Shown: piece after piece, positions 16,361 to 24,624 of the stretch
Position numbering within the stretch: position 1 is the stretch's first letter
Layout of the letters: each line of letters opens with the position of its first letter
Source of the DNA: Pseudoflavonifractor sp. AF19-9AC
Lineage (GTDB): Bacteria; Bacillota; Clostridia; Oscillospirales; Oscillospiraceae
Direction of reading: 5' to 3'
NCBI RefSeq assembly: GCF_003478995.1
Contig: NZ_QUGI01000006.1
Span: 62,001 to 126,000 of the forward strand
Length of the DNA stretch: 64,000 nucleotides
Position numbers and translations under genes: made by a program
Notes under the pieces: model-generated
Databases searched by the model: none
What the model was told of the DNA's origin: nothing
What the model saw: the letters and a program-made list of their open reading frames with translations, nothing else

Positions 16361-16657
16361 ATGAAGAAAACCACCGCCCAGAAGGCCGCGACCTACCGCC
16401 TGCCCGAAGCCACCACCCCGGAAAACCTGGAAATGAAGCTGATGAACAACCTGGGTACCATCCTTACCTTTGGAGACCGCATCCTCGCCGCCGGGTACTT
16501 CTACGATCCCAACGGGCGCAGCTACTACGGCGCTGTGTACCGGTTCACCACCGAGGATCACACCTGCGAAGGCGACATCAAGCTGGTCAGCGTTTCGGAT
16601 GAGACCTTCATCGACAACGGGCACGCCATGGCCTGGGCGATGAGCAAAGCGAACTAA
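16361..16657 (+). CDS. Small prophage protein of unknown function
   Basis: 98 residues from an ATG 9 bases after GGAGG; an earlier ATG at 16346 overlaps the ribosome-binding site and is rejected. Family not recognised. The sequence has a lysine-rich start and a compact alpha/beta body (TILTFGDRILAAGYFYD, YYGAVYRFTTEDHTC). It is transcribed from promoter module copy 3 and followed by a strong terminator, so it forms a single-gene unit just before the large terminase. Confidence 0.7.
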   Translation: MKKTTAQKAATYRLPEATTPENLEMKLMNNLGTILTFGDRILAAGYFYDPNGRSYYGAVYRFTTEDHTCEGDIKLVSVSDETFIDNGHAMAWAMSKAN

Positions 16658-16713
16658 AGCAACCACAACATAACACCCTACAGGGATAGAGCCGGAAGGC
16701 TCTGTTCCTCGTT

Positions 16714-16737
16714 ACAGCCGCGCAGGGCTGTTTTTTT
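16714..16737 (+). terminator. Terminator before the large terminase
   Basis: Stem ACAGCC / GGCTGT with loop GCGCAG and a run of seven T. Another hairpin, AGAGCC-GGAA-GGCTCT at 16688-16703, lies just upstream. Confidence 0.8.
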
Positions 16738-16754
16738 ATGCTCATTTTACGGAG

Positions 16755-18365
16755 GTGACGGACATCAGAAAGCTCAAGAAATACACCCCAACGCCCTTCA
16801 TGGCCAAGGGGTCACACTACGACAAAGCCCTGGCGGACTATGCCGTCAGCTTCATCCAATGTCTCTGCCACACCAAAGGCACCTGGGCGGGAAAGCCCTT
16901 CGAGCTGATCGACTGGCAAGAGCGCATCATCCGCGACCTGTTTGGCGTGGTCAAAGAGAACGGCTACCGCCAGTTCAACACCGCCTACATCGAGATCCCC
17001 AAGAAAATGGGCAAGTCGGAGCTGGCCGCTGCAGTGGCGCTTCTTCTCACCTGCGGGGACGGTGAGGAACGCGCCGAGGTATATGGCTGCGCTGCCGACC
17101 GCCAGCAGGCATCCATTGTTTTTGAGGTAGCGGCGGATATGGTGAAGATGTGTCCGGCGCTCTCCAAGCGGGTCAAGATCCTCGCGTCCCAGAAGCGCAT
17201 CGTTTACCATCCCACCAACAGCTTCTACCAGGTGCTCTCGGCTGAGGCCTACTCCAAGCATGGCTTCAACATCCACGGCGTGGTTTTTGATGAGCTGCAC
17301 ACCCAGCCAAACCGAAAGCTCTTTGACGTCATGACAAAGGGTTCCGGGGATGCCCGGATGCAGCCCCTCTACTTCCTGATCACCACGGCAGGGACGGATA
17401 CCCGCTCAATCTGCTACGAGACACACCAAAAGGCCAAGGACATCCTGGAAGGCCGGAAAATCGACCCCACCTTCTACCCGGTTATCTACGGAGCCGATGA
17501 GGGGGATGACTGGACAGACCCCAAGGTGTGGAAGAAGGCCAATCCCTCTCTCGGCATCACGGTGGGCATCGATAAGGTCAAAACGGCCTGCGAGTCCGCC
17601 AAGCAGAACCCCGCCGAGGAAAACAGCTTCCGCCAGCTCCGGCTGAACCAGTGGGTCAAACAGGCGGTGCGCTGGATGCCCATGGAGAAATGGGACCGCT
17701 GCGCCTTTGCTGCCTCGGAGGACGCTCTGGAAGGCCGGGTCTGCTATGGCGGTCTGGATCTGTCCAGCACTACGGATATCACCGCCTTTGTGCTGGTCTT
17801 CCCGCCGCTGGACGAGGAGGACAAATACACTGTGCTGCCTTACTTCTGGATACCGGAGGACAACATCGACCTGCGCGTCCGCCGCGACCATGTGCCTTAC
17901 GATGTCTGGGAGCGGCAGGGGTACCTCCAGACCACGGAGGGAAATGTAGTCCACTACGGCTACATCGAAAAGTTCATCGAGCGGTTGGGAGAGCGGTTCA
18001 ACATCCGGGAGATTGCCTTTGACCGCTGGGGCGCCGTGCAGATGGTGCAGAATCTGGAGGGCATGGGTTTCACGGTGGTTCCCTTCGGACAGGGCTTCAA
18101 GGATATGTCCCCGCCCACCAAGGAGCTGATGAAACTGGTGCTGGAGGAACGCATCGCCCATGGGGGCCATCCCGTCCTCCGCTGGATGATGGACAACATC
18201 TACATCCGCACCGACCCGGCGGGGAACATCAAGCCGGACAAGGAAAAATCCACAGAAAAAATCGATGGCGCCGTTGCCACCGTTATGGCCCTTGATCGGG
18301 CCATCCGATGCGGCAACGACACCAGCGAGTCGGTCTATGACAGCAGAGGGCTGCTGTTCATTTGA
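16755..18365 (+). CDS. Phage terminase large subunit
   Basis: 536 residues. The ATPase half has the Walker A-like IPKKMGKSELAAAVA near residue 80 and Walker B VVFDELHT near 175. The nuclease half has YGGLDLSSTTDITAFVLVF near 330 and later acidic residues (AFDRWGAVQMVQNLEG; EKIDGAVATVMALDRA). It belongs to the HK97/phi-type Terminase_1 group and powers DNA packaging. The start is unclear: the GTG at 16755 is part of the GGAGGTG sequence itself, so it has no proper spacing; a later start near residue 16 (ATG 16800) is possible but would remove conserved residues. Confidence 0.92.
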   Translation: MTDIRKLKKYTPTPFMAKGSHYDKALADYAVSFIQCLCHTKGTWAGKPFELIDWQERIIRDLFGVVKENGYRQFNTAYIEIPKKMGKSELAAAVALLLTCGDGEERAEVYGCAADRQQASIVFEVAADMVKMCPALSKRVKILASQKRIVYHPTNSFYQVLSAEAYSKHGFNIHGVVFDELHTQPNRKLFDVMTKGSGDARMQPLYFLITTAGTDTRSICYETHQKAKDILEGRKIDPTFYPVIYGADEGDDWTDPKVWKKANPSLGITVGIDKVKTACESAKQNPAEENSFRQLRLNQWVKQAVRWMPMEKWDRCAFAASEDALEGRVCYGGLDLSSTTDITAFVLVFPPLDEEDKYTVLPYFWIPEDNIDLRVRRDHVPYDVWERQGYLQTTEGNVVHYGYIEKFIERLGERFNIREIAFDRWGAVQMVQNLEGMGFTVVPFGQGFKDMSPPTKELMKLVLEERIAHGGHPVLRWMMDNIYIRTDPAGNIKPDKEKSTEKIDGAVATVMALDRAIRCGNDTSESVYDSRGLLFI

Positions 18366-18372
18366 TATGGTT

Positions 18373-18939
18373 TTATTTTTTTAACTTCAAGCCATCTTTA
18401 AATGCTTCTCCTACACGGTCAGTTACTTTATAATAGCCATGTGTATAGGGGTCAAATGCGATAGCGTTCACCAGTGAAATATCCAGCTTACCATCCCGAA
18501 GGACGCTTTCATCGGCTGTGACTTTTACTACCTTGCCAATCACGCCGCATCCATACTCGTTGCTCTGATACTCGATGAATTTGCATTCCAGACAAAGAGG
18601 GAACTCATTGATTACAGGGGCATCTACCGTCTCCGCTTTTGTTGCGGTGAGACCCGCCTGACCCAATTTATCCGAAACACGGTTACCGGAAACAACGCCA
18701 AAGTAGTCAGCCTCCACAACGTGGGCGGCATCGGCAATGCTGACGGTAAATCCGCCACGCGTTTTGATATTCTTTACGGTTTTGTGACTCTCAGTCAGGT
18801 TTAGCGCGACAGTATCGCGCTCCTGCATTGTTCCCCAGGCGGCATTCATCACATTTACAGTTCCATCCTCGTTATAGGTGGCTACCATCAGAACAGGCAT
18901 GGGGAAAATGCCTTCAGTAATTTTCAATTCTTTTCTCAT
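18373..18939 (-). CDS. Flavin reductase-like domain protein
   Basis: 188 residues on the minus strand. The FMN-binding split-barrel pattern is visible: PMPVLMVATYNEDGTVNVM near residue 13, DTVALNLTESHKTVKNI near 42, and GGFTVSIADAAHV near 62, as in the DIM6/NTAB flavin reductase family. It is convergent with the terminase gene and divergent from an HxlR regulator gene, and lower in GC than both sides. The pair looks like a self-contained cassette (moron) carried by the phage. The natural substrate is unknown; such pairs often respond to electrophiles or quinones. Confidence 0.87.
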   Translation of the reverse strand: MRKELKITEGIFPMPVLMVATYNEDGTVNVMNAAWGTMQERDTVALNLTESHKTVKNIKTRGGFTVSIADAAHVVEADYFGVVSGNRVSDKLGQAGLTATKAETVDAPVINEFPLCLECKFIEYQSNEYGCGVIGKVVKVTADESVLRDGKLDISLVNAIAFDPYTHGYYKVTDRVGEAFKDGLKLKK

Positions 18940-18964
18940 GCTGCTTGCCTCGCTTTTTTAAAGA

Positions 18965-18993
18965 TTGACACCTACGGTGCTTTCCCTTATAAT
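18965..18993 (+). promoter_or_regulatory. Consensus promoter for the HxlR gene
   Basis: TTGACA at 18965 and TATAAT at 18988 with exactly 17 bp between, a perfect sigma-70 consensus. Downstream, at 19019-19043, AGTAC...GTACT forms an inverted repeat before the HxlR start, a possible autoregulatory operator. The strength contrasts with the weaker promoters of neighbouring phage genes and fits an independently expressed cassette. Confidence 0.8.
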
Positions 18994-19064
18994 TATAGCC
19001 AGTAGCAAACAAAATTCAAGTACTGGCATTTGAGAAAGGTACTATCCTAAAAGGAAGTGTGACA

Positions 19065-19397
19065 ATGATTCGTAACTACATCGAGAATGCGAATTTTGAG
19101 GATACTGGCTTCAGCTACACCATGTCGCTGATTTCCGGCAAGCACAAAATGGTGATTCTCTATTGTTTGATGGAGTTTGAAATCGTGCGGTTCAATGAAC
19201 TGAAACGCTATCTGGGAAATGTATCCGATAAGACTTTAAGCACAAACCTGAAAGAGTTAGAATCAGCTCATCTCGTAGAGCGAAAAGAATATCCGCAAAT
19301 TCCGCCAAAAGTAGAGTACTCTCTCAGTGAGCGGGGCAAGTCACTTATGAAAATTTTAGACCAGCTCTGCACATGGGGAGAGGAAAACAGGGTGTAA
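19065..19397 (+). CDS. HxlR-family winged-helix regulator
   Basis: 110 residues from the ATG at 19065, chosen over a GTG two codons earlier because AAGGAAG is better spaced from it. The winged helix-turn-helix is clear: LISGKHKMVILYCLMEFEIVR, FNELKRYLGNVSDKTLSTNL, then YPQIPPKVEYSLSERGKSL in the wing. The usual cysteine near the N-terminus is absent, so redox sensing through that residue is not supported. It probably regulates the divergent flavin reductase gene and itself. Confidence 0.88.
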   Translation: MIRNYIENANFEDTGFSYTMSLISGKHKMVILYCLMEFEIVRFNELKRYLGNVSDKTLSTNLKELESAHLVERKEYPQIPPKVEYSLSERGKSLMKILDQLCTWGEENRV

Positions 19398-19422
19398 TCT
19401 TTTCTCAATTTAAAAGTATTCT

Positions 19423-19453
19423 AAGCATCTATCGAAAGGTAGGTGCTTTTCTT
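19423..19453 (+). terminator. Terminator between cassette and portal gene
   Basis: Stem AAGCATCTATC / GGTAGGTGCTT with loop GAAA and G-U pairs, then TTCTT. It closes the HxlR transcript just before the portal gene. Confidence 0.55.
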
Positions 19454-19481
19454 ATGCCCATTTTTAAGGATGGTGATGTGT

Positions 19482-20849
19482 ATGGGCATCTTTTCCGGCT
19501 TGTTCAAATCCCGCGACAAGCCCCAGAACCGGACATCCGGCAGTGGGTACAGCTTCTTCTTCGGCGGCTCCACCGCCGGCAAGAACGTCAACGAGCGTTC
19601 CGCCATGCAGATGACCGCTGTGTACTCCTGCGTCCGCATCCTGGCGGAAGCGGTGGCGGGTCTGCCGCTGCACCTCTACCGCTACAAGGAGGATGGCGGC
19701 AAGGAAAAGGCGCTGGACCATCCGCTCTATAATCTTCTCCACGATGAGCCGAACCCGGAGATGAGTTCCTTCGTATTCCGGGAGACGCTCATGACCCATC
19801 TGCTCCTGTGGGGCAACGCCTACGCCCAGATTATCCGCAACGGCAAGGGCGAGGTCATCGCCCTCTATCCGCTGATGCCAAACCGCATGGTGGTGGACAG
19901 GGACACCAAGGGCCGGCTCTACTACCAATACACCACCAGCACCGAGGACGCTCCCACCATGAAGGGCGTCACCGTCAACCTGCCGCCTTCGGATGTGCTG
20001 CACATCCCCGGTCTGGGTTTTGACGGGCTGGTGGGCTACAGCCCCATTGCCATGGCCAAGAACGCCATCGGCATGGCGATTGCCTGTGAGGAGTACGGGG
20101 CCAAGTTCTTCGCCAACGGCGCGGCTCCCGGCGGTGTGCTGGAACATCCCGGCACCATCAAAGACCCCCAGCGGGTGCGGGAGAGCTGGCAGTCCACCTT
20201 CGGCGGCAGCGGCAACAGCAACAAGATCGCCGTGCTGGAGGAGGGCATGAAGTACACGCCCATTGGCATCTCGCCGGAGCAGGCGCAGTTTTTGGAGACG
20301 CGAAAATTCCAAGTCAATGAGATCGCTCGAATTTTCCGAGTGCCGCCCCACATGGTGGGCGACCTGGAAAAGTCGAGCTTTTCTAATATCGAGCAGCAGT
20401 CTCTGGAGTTCGTGAAATACACGCTGGACCCCTGGGTGATCCGCTGGGAGCAGACCATTCACCGGTCGCTCCTCCTGCCGGACGAGAAATCGCAGTATTT
20501 TGTAAAGTTCAATCTAGAGGGCCTGCTTCGCGGCGACTATCAGAGCCGCATGAACGGGTACGCCATTGGTCGGCAGAACGGCTGGATGTCCGCCAACGAC
20601 ATCCGGGAACTGGAGAACCTCGACCGCATTCCCGCTGAAGAGGGCGGCGACCTGTACCTGATCAACGGCAATATGCTCCCGCTCAAGGACGCGGGGGCTT
20701 TTGCAGATACCGAATCCAACGATGACGGAAAGGAGGAAAATGCCGATGAAGAAGTTTTGGAAGTGGAAGAATCAAGCCCAGACGGAGACGGCTCCGGCGG
20801 AACGGACGCTGTATCTGAACGGCACCATCGCCGAGGAAAGCTGGTTTGA
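19482..20849 (+). CDS. Phage portal protein (HK97 family)
   Basis: 455 residues from the ATG at 19482 (MGIFSGLF), the standard family start; an ATG 13 codons upstream has no support. Conserved portal blocks are ERSAMQMTAVYSCVRILAE near residue 40, MTHLLLWGNAYAQIIRN near 106, DVLHIPGLGFDGLVGYSPI near 170 and FRVPPHMVGDLEKSSFSNIE near 290. Twelve copies form the DNA entry channel. The C-terminal tail is acidic and low in complexity. Its last 110 bases overlap the protease gene in another frame. Confidence 0.93.
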   Translation: MGIFSGLFKSRDKPQNRTSGSGYSFFFGGSTAGKNVNERSAMQMTAVYSCVRILAEAVAGLPLHLYRYKEDGGKEKALDHPLYNLLHDEPNPEMSSFVFRETLMTHLLLWGNAYAQIIRNGKGEVIALYPLMPNRMVVDRDTKGRLYYQYTTSTEDAPTMKGVTVNLPPSDVLHIPGLGFDGLVGYSPIAMAKNAIGMAIACEEYGAKFFANGAAPGGVLEHPGTIKDPQRVRESWQSTFGGSGNSNKIAVLEEGMKYTPIGISPEQAQFLETRKFQVNEIARIFRVPPHMVGDLEKSSFSNIEQQSLEFVKYTLDPWVIRWEQTIHRSLLLPDEKSQYFVKFNLEGLLRGDYQSRMNGYAIGRQNGWMSANDIRELENLDRIPAEEGGDLYLINGNMLPLKDAGAFADTESNDDGKEENADEEVLEVEESSPDGDGSGGTDAVSERHHRRGKLV

Positions 20850-21483
20850 CGATGACGTCACGCCCCAGCTTTTCAAAGAGGAGCTGATGGCCGGGGACGG
20901 GAACATCACCGTCTGGATCAATTCTCCCGGCGGCGACTGTGTGGCGGCGGCTCAAATCTACAATATGCTGATGGACTACCCCCACGATGTGACCGTGAAG
21001 ATCGATGGCATCGCGGCGTCCGCCGCATCCGTCATCGCCATGGCGGGCACCAGGGTCCTCATGTCCCCGGTGTCTATGCTCATGATCCACAACCCCATGA
21101 CTGTTGCCATGGGCGACACCGGCGAGATGCAGAAGGCCATCGAGATGCTCTCCAGCGTCAAGGACTCCATCATCAACGCCTACGAGATCAAGACCGGCCT
21201 GTCCCGCGCCAAGCTGTCCCACCTCATGGACGCCGAGACCTGGATGGACGCCGGAAAGGCGGTGGAGCTGGGCTTCGCCGATGAGGTGATGAAGCGCCCC
21301 GCCGAAACCGAGGATATGGAACCCCCGGCGGTTACCATGCTGTATTCCAAGGCGGCGGTGGTCAATTCCCTCATGGACAAGATCGCCGAGAAATGCAAAA
21401 CCAACCGACTCGCCCCCAAGGCGGAACCCAAGGGCCGCTCCGTAGACGATCTCTACGAGCGGCTCAATCTTTTGAAACATTAA
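20740..21483 (+). CDS. ClpP-like prohead maturation protease
   Basis: 247 residues using the ATG at 20740 behind GGAAAGGAGG. The Clp protease fold is evident: ITVWINSPGGDCVAAAQIYN, the serine nucleophile in GIAASAASVIAMAGT near residue 92, the catalytic histidine in MLMIHNPMTVAMG near 112, and MDAETWMDAGKAVELGFADE near 167. In HK97-like phages this enzyme removes the scaffold region of the capsid protein during maturation. The gene starts inside the portal gene and is followed by the capsid gene. Confidence 0.92.
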   Translation: MPMKKFWKWKNQAQTETAPAERTLYLNGTIAEESWFDDDVTPQLFKEELMAGDGNITVWINSPGGDCVAAAQIYNMLMDYPHDVTVKIDGIAASAASVIAMAGTRVLMSPVSMLMIHNPMTVAMGDTGEMQKAIEMLSSVKDSIINAYEIKTGLSRAKLSHLMDAETWMDAGKAVELGFADEVMKRPAETEDMEPPAVTMLYSKAAVVNSLMDKIAEKCKTNRLAPKAEPKGRSVDDLYERLNLLKH

Positions 21484-21498
21484 AGGAGGAAAACTACC

Positions 21499-22698
21499 AT
21501 GACTATTTTGGAACTGCGTGAGAAGCGCGCCAAGGCCTGGGACGCTGCCAAGGCTTTCCTGGACTCCCACCGCACCGACAGTGGCGTCCTGTCTGCCGAG
21601 GATGATGCCACCTACTCCCGTATGGAGCAGGAGATCACCGACCTGGGCAAGGAAATCGCCAGGATGGAACGCCGTGAGGCATTGGACGCTGAACTGAACC
21701 GCCCTGTAAACAAGCCCCTGACTGGCAAGCCGATGTCCGGCAATGATACTGCCAAGGCGGGCCGCGCCACCGATGAATACCGCCAGAACTTCTGGAATGC
21801 AATGCGGGCCAAGGTACCTATGCCCGGTGTGCTGAATGCCCTGCAGGTCGGTACCGACTCCGAGGGCGGATATCTGGTGCCGGACGAGTTTGAGCGCACC
21901 CTGGTGCAGGCACTGGAGGAGGAGAACATCTTCCGCCAGCTTGCCAAGGTAATCCAGACCTCCAGCGGCGATCGGAAGATCCCTGTGGTGGCCACCAAGG
22001 GCACTGCCAGCTGGATCGATGAGGAAGGTGCCTTCGTAGAGAGCGATGATGCCTTCAGCCAGGTGTCCATCGGTGCCTACAAGCTGGGAACCCTCATCAA
22101 GGTCTCCGAGGAACTGATGAATGACAGCATCTTTGACCTGGAGAGCTACATCTCCGCCGAGTTTGCCCGCCGCATCGGGGCCAAGGAGGAGGAAGCCTTC
22201 TTCACCGGTGACGGCAGCGGTAAGCCTCTGGGCATTCTGGCTGCCTCCGGCGGTGCAGAGACTGGTGTCACAGCTGCCTCCGCTACCGCCATCACCGCTG
22301 ACGAACTGATGGATCTGTTCTACAGTCTGAAGGCCCCCTATCGCAAGAATGCGGTGTGGGTGCTGAACGACTCCACCATCAAGGCCATCCGCAAGCTGAA
22401 GGACAACAGCGGTCAGTACCTGTGGCAGCCCTCTCTGGTGGCAGGCACTCCCGACACCATTCTGGGCAGACCGGTCAAGACCTCTGCCTTCATGCCCGCC
22501 ATCGGTGCCAGCCAGAAGACCATCGCCTTTGGTGATTTCCAGTACTACTGGATCGCAGACCGGCAGGGTCGCTCCTTCCGTCGACTCAATGAGCTGTATG
22601 CCGCCAACGGTCAGGTCGGCTTCCTTGGCACCCAGCGGGTGGACGGTAAGCTGATTCTGCCGGAGGCCATCAAGATTCTGAGCCAGAAGGAGGCGTAA
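21499..22698 (+). CDS. Major capsid protein, HK97 fold
   Basis: 399 residues. The first 90 residues are a charged helical scaffold-like (delta) region (LELREKRAKAWDAAKAFLD, MEQEITDLGKEIARMERRE). The mature HK97 shell domain starts near residue 115 with LQVGTDSEGGYLVPDEFER and includes LIKVSEELMNDSIFDLESYI, EEEAFFTGDGSGKPLGIL and WQPSLVAGTPDTILGRPV. The adjacent ClpP-like protease is expected to cut between the two parts. The GGAGG ribosome-binding site is strong, as needed for high expression. Confidence 0.95.
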   Translation: MTILELREKRAKAWDAAKAFLDSHRTDSGVLSAEDDATYSRMEQEITDLGKEIARMERREALDAELNRPVNKPLTGKPMSGNDTAKAGRATDEYRQNFWNAMRAKVPMPGVLNALQVGTDSEGGYLVPDEFERTLVQALEEENIFRQLAKVIQTSSGDRKIPVVATKGTASWIDEEGAFVESDDAFSQVSIGAYKLGTLIKVSEELMNDSIFDLESYISAEFARRIGAKEEEAFFTGDGSGKPLGILAASGGAETGVTAASATAITADELMDLFYSLKAPYRKNAVWVLNDSTIKAIRKLKDNSGQYLWQPSLVAGTPDTILGRPVKTSAFMPAIGASQKTIAFGDFQYYWIADRQGRSFRRLNELYAANGQVGFLGTQRVDGKLILPEAIKILSQKEA

Positions 22699-22703
22699 CA
22701 CAC

Positions 22704-22736
22704 AGCGGCATCGGAGATTCTCCCTCCGATGCCGCT
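22704..22736 (+). terminator. Perfect hairpin after the capsid gene
   Basis: A 13-bp perfect stem (AGCGGCATCGGAG / CTCCGATGCCGCT) with a 7-base loop. There is no T run, so it more likely stabilises the capsid mRNA 3' end or weakens read-through into the connector genes than fully terminates. Confidence 0.5.
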
Positions 22737-22756
22737 CCACCAAGGGAGGTGCCATT

Positions 22757-23035
22757 ATGACCGTAACCCTGGAGGAGGTGAAAACCTACCTTCGCATTGA
22801 CTATGAGGATGAGGATGTCCTGCTCCAGACCCTTATTCAAGCTGCCACGGAGTTGTGTGCCGATGTGGTCCGCATTCCGGCGGCGGAGCTGATGGAGCAG
22901 GTCAACCCCAACCTTCACACAGCAGTGCTTTACACCGTTGCTTACCTCTACGAGCATCGGGAGGAGGCAGACCATCGGACCCTAACCCTGACCCTTCGCA
23001 GTCTGCTCTTTGGTGTACGAAGGGAGGGCTTTTGA
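22757..23035 (+). CDS. Head-tail connector protein (gp6-like)
   Basis: 92 residues. The start MTVTLEEVKTYLRIDYEDED, followed by VLLQTLIQAATELCADV, is the typical N-terminus of the HK97 gp6 / SPP1 gp15 connector family. The LHTAVLYTVAYLYEHREEA helix follows. It forms a ring below the portal. AAGGGAGGTGCC precedes the ATG, and the stop overlaps the next start (TGATG). Confidence 0.83.
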   Translation: MTVTLEEVKTYLRIDYEDEDVLLQTLIQAATELCADVVRIPAAELMEQVNPNLHTAVLYTVAYLYEHREEADHRTLTLTLRSLLFGVRREGF

Positions 23036-23367
23036 TGGAGATCGCACTGCTGAATGTTCGAATCACCATTCAGAAGAATGCAGTGGTCACAGACGGGATC
23101 GGCAACCATATGAACCGATGGACGGACTACTACACCTGCCACGCCACCGTCAGCGGTGAGGGCGGGAAGGAAGCTCTGTCTGCCGGACAGACGCTTGCCG
23201 AGGAGACAGCGGATTTCACCATCCGTTACTGCGGCAAAGCAAAGGAAATCACCTCCACAGGCTACCGAGTCCTGATGGGCGGTGAACACTACGACATTGT
23301 GGCTGTGGACCACCAGAATTATAAGCGCAGGAGCCTCAAGCTCCGCTGCCGGAAAGGAGGCCATTGA
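23035..23367 (+). CDS. Head closure / head-tail adaptor protein
   Basis: 110 residues. The pattern fits the SPP1 gp16-like stopper family: beta-rich, starting with ALLNVRITIQKNAVVTDGIGN, with RWTDYYTCHATVSGEGG, then ADFTIRYCGKAKEITSTGYRV and YDIVAVDHQNYKRRSLKL. It closes the head after packaging. One-base overlap with the previous gene; start fixed by GGGAGGGC upstream. Confidence 0.78.
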   Translation: MEIALLNVRITIQKNAVVTDGIGNHMNRWTDYYTCHATVSGEGGKEALSAGQTLAEETADFTIRYCGKAKEITSTGYRVLMGGEHYDIVAVDHQNYKRRSLKLRCRKGGH

Positions 23368-23369
23368 CC

Positions 23370-23747
23370 GTGGCAAATGTGGAACTGGATGAACTGGCCT
23401 CGGCTGTTATGGCGGAACTGGAGGAGTATGCCCAGTACACTGCCGAGGCATTGAAGGAATCCGTTAAGGAGGCCGGTACTGCAGTCCGGGATCATCTGCG
23501 CAGCAACTCCCCCAGAGACAGCGGTGACTACGCCAAGAGCTGGACGGTAAAGGTGACCGAAATGCCCCACGGCAGTAAGGTGCTGGTTCATTCCCGGAAC
23601 CGCTATCAGCTGACCCACCTGTTGGAGTACGGTCACGCCAAACGAGGTGGCGGTCGTGTGGCGGCACAGCCCCATATCGCCGCTGCCCAGACTGTGGGAG
23701 AAGAAGTGCTGAATCAGGAACTGCAGCGGAGGCTCTCGAATGGATGA
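23370..23747 (+). CDS. HK97 gp10-like tail connector protein
   Basis: 125 residues from a GTG at 23370, 9 bases after AAAGGAGG; a TTG six bases earlier is too close to it. Recognisable features are SNSPRDSGDYAKSWTVK and HLLEYGHAKRGGGRVAAQPHI, which match the gp10 family motif (LExGHxxRxGG..V...PHI). It joins the head and the tail. It overlaps the next gene by 8 bases. Confidence 0.85.
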   Translation: MANVELDELASAVMAELEEYAQYTAEALKESVKEAGTAVRDHLRSNSPRDSGDYAKSWTVKVTEMPHGSKVLVHSRNRYQLTHLLEYGHAKRGGGRVAAQPHIAAAQTVGEEVLNQELQRRLSNG

Positions 23748-24045
23748 TCTGAAATCTACCTTAGAGGCTACCGGATTTCCTGTGGCCTACCACCATTTTG
23801 CAGAGGGAGAGGCGGTTAATCCGCCTTTTCTCTGTTATTACGCACGAAGCTCCCACAACTTCTTTGCAGATGATGCAGTTCACCATCCTATCATCGCCTA
23901 TCTGGTGGAACTTTACACAGAGCAGAAAGACCCCCATACAGAGGCGATGGTGGAGAATGCTCTTGCTGCCTACGGGTGGGAAAAGAGCGAAACCTATCTT
24001 GAGTCTGAAAGACTCTATGAAATTCTGTATGAAATCGAGGTGTGA
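23740..24045 (+). CDS. Probable tail terminator / tail completion protein
   Basis: 101 residues. No strong motif, but length, alpha/beta composition (PPFLCYYARSSHNFFAD, HPIIAYLVELYTEQKD, SERLYEILYEIEV) and position between the gp10-like connector and the major tail protein are those of the tail terminator in this phage type. The call depends mainly on conserved gene order. Confidence 0.65.
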   Translation: MDDLKSTLEATGFPVAYHHFAEGEAVNPPFLCYYARSSHNFFADDAVHHPIIAYLVELYTEQKDPHTEAMVENALAAYGWEKSETYLESERLYEILYEIEV

Positions 24046-24048
24046 TCC

Positions 24049-24621
24049 ATGGCAGATAACAAAGTCAAATTCGGACTGAAAAATGTCCACTACGCGCCCA
24101 TTACCTCTACGGAGGGTGGAACAGCAGTCTTTGGGACGCCGGTCCCCATCCCCGGTGCGGTCAATCTCTCCCTGGATGCAGCGGGAGATACCAGCAGCTT
24201 TTATGCCGATAACATGGCATATTTTGTCACCGCCGCCAACGATGGGTACAGCGGCACTCTGGAGATGGCCCTCATCCCCGACAGTTTCCGCAAGGATGTT
24301 CTGGGTGAAGTGGAGGATGCCACCGATAAGGTTTTGGTGGAAAACTCCGCTGCCGAGGGAAAAAACTTTGCTTTCCTTTTTGAGTTTTCCGGTGACCAAA
24401 AGGCTACCCGTCATGTGCTGTACAACTGCACCGCTACCCGTCCTTCCATGTCCAGTGCTACAACCACCAACACGAAGGAGCCTACCACCGACACACTGAG
24501 TCTTACGGCCTCGCCTTTAGCAAACGGAAATGTGAAGGCAAAAACCACAGCGGAAACCACACCTGCTGCCTATGACAACTGGTTCAAAACCGTCTGGCAG
24601 CCTGCAGAATTGGAGGGATAA
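24049..24621 (+). CDS. Major tail protein (phi13-type)
   Basis: 190 residues. The start KVKFGLKNVHYAPI, with TPVPIPGAVNLSLDAAGDT near residue 32 and YSGTLEMALIPDSFRKDVLGE near 67, is characteristic of the phi13-type major tail protein. It polymerises into the tail tube of a siphovirus. The C-terminus is rich in threonine and alanine (TTTNTKEPTTDTLSL), perhaps a surface decoration. The tail tube gene is followed by the G/T chaperone pair, as expected. Confidence 0.88.
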   Translation: MADNKVKFGLKNVHYAPITSTEGGTAVFGTPVPIPGAVNLSLDAAGDTSSFYADNMAYFVTAANDGYSGTLEMALIPDSFRKDVLGEVEDATDKVLVENSAAEGKNFAFLFEFSGDQKATRHVLYNCTATRPSMSSATTTNTKEPTTDTLSLTASPLANGNVKAKTTAETTPAAYDNWFKTVWQPAELEG

Positions 24622-24624
24622 GCA

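Noticed and set aside
20683..22755. 690-codon minus-strand open frame across protease and capsid genes
   Set aside because: Antisense shadow of two firmly identified structural genes; no ribosome-binding site and no family pattern.
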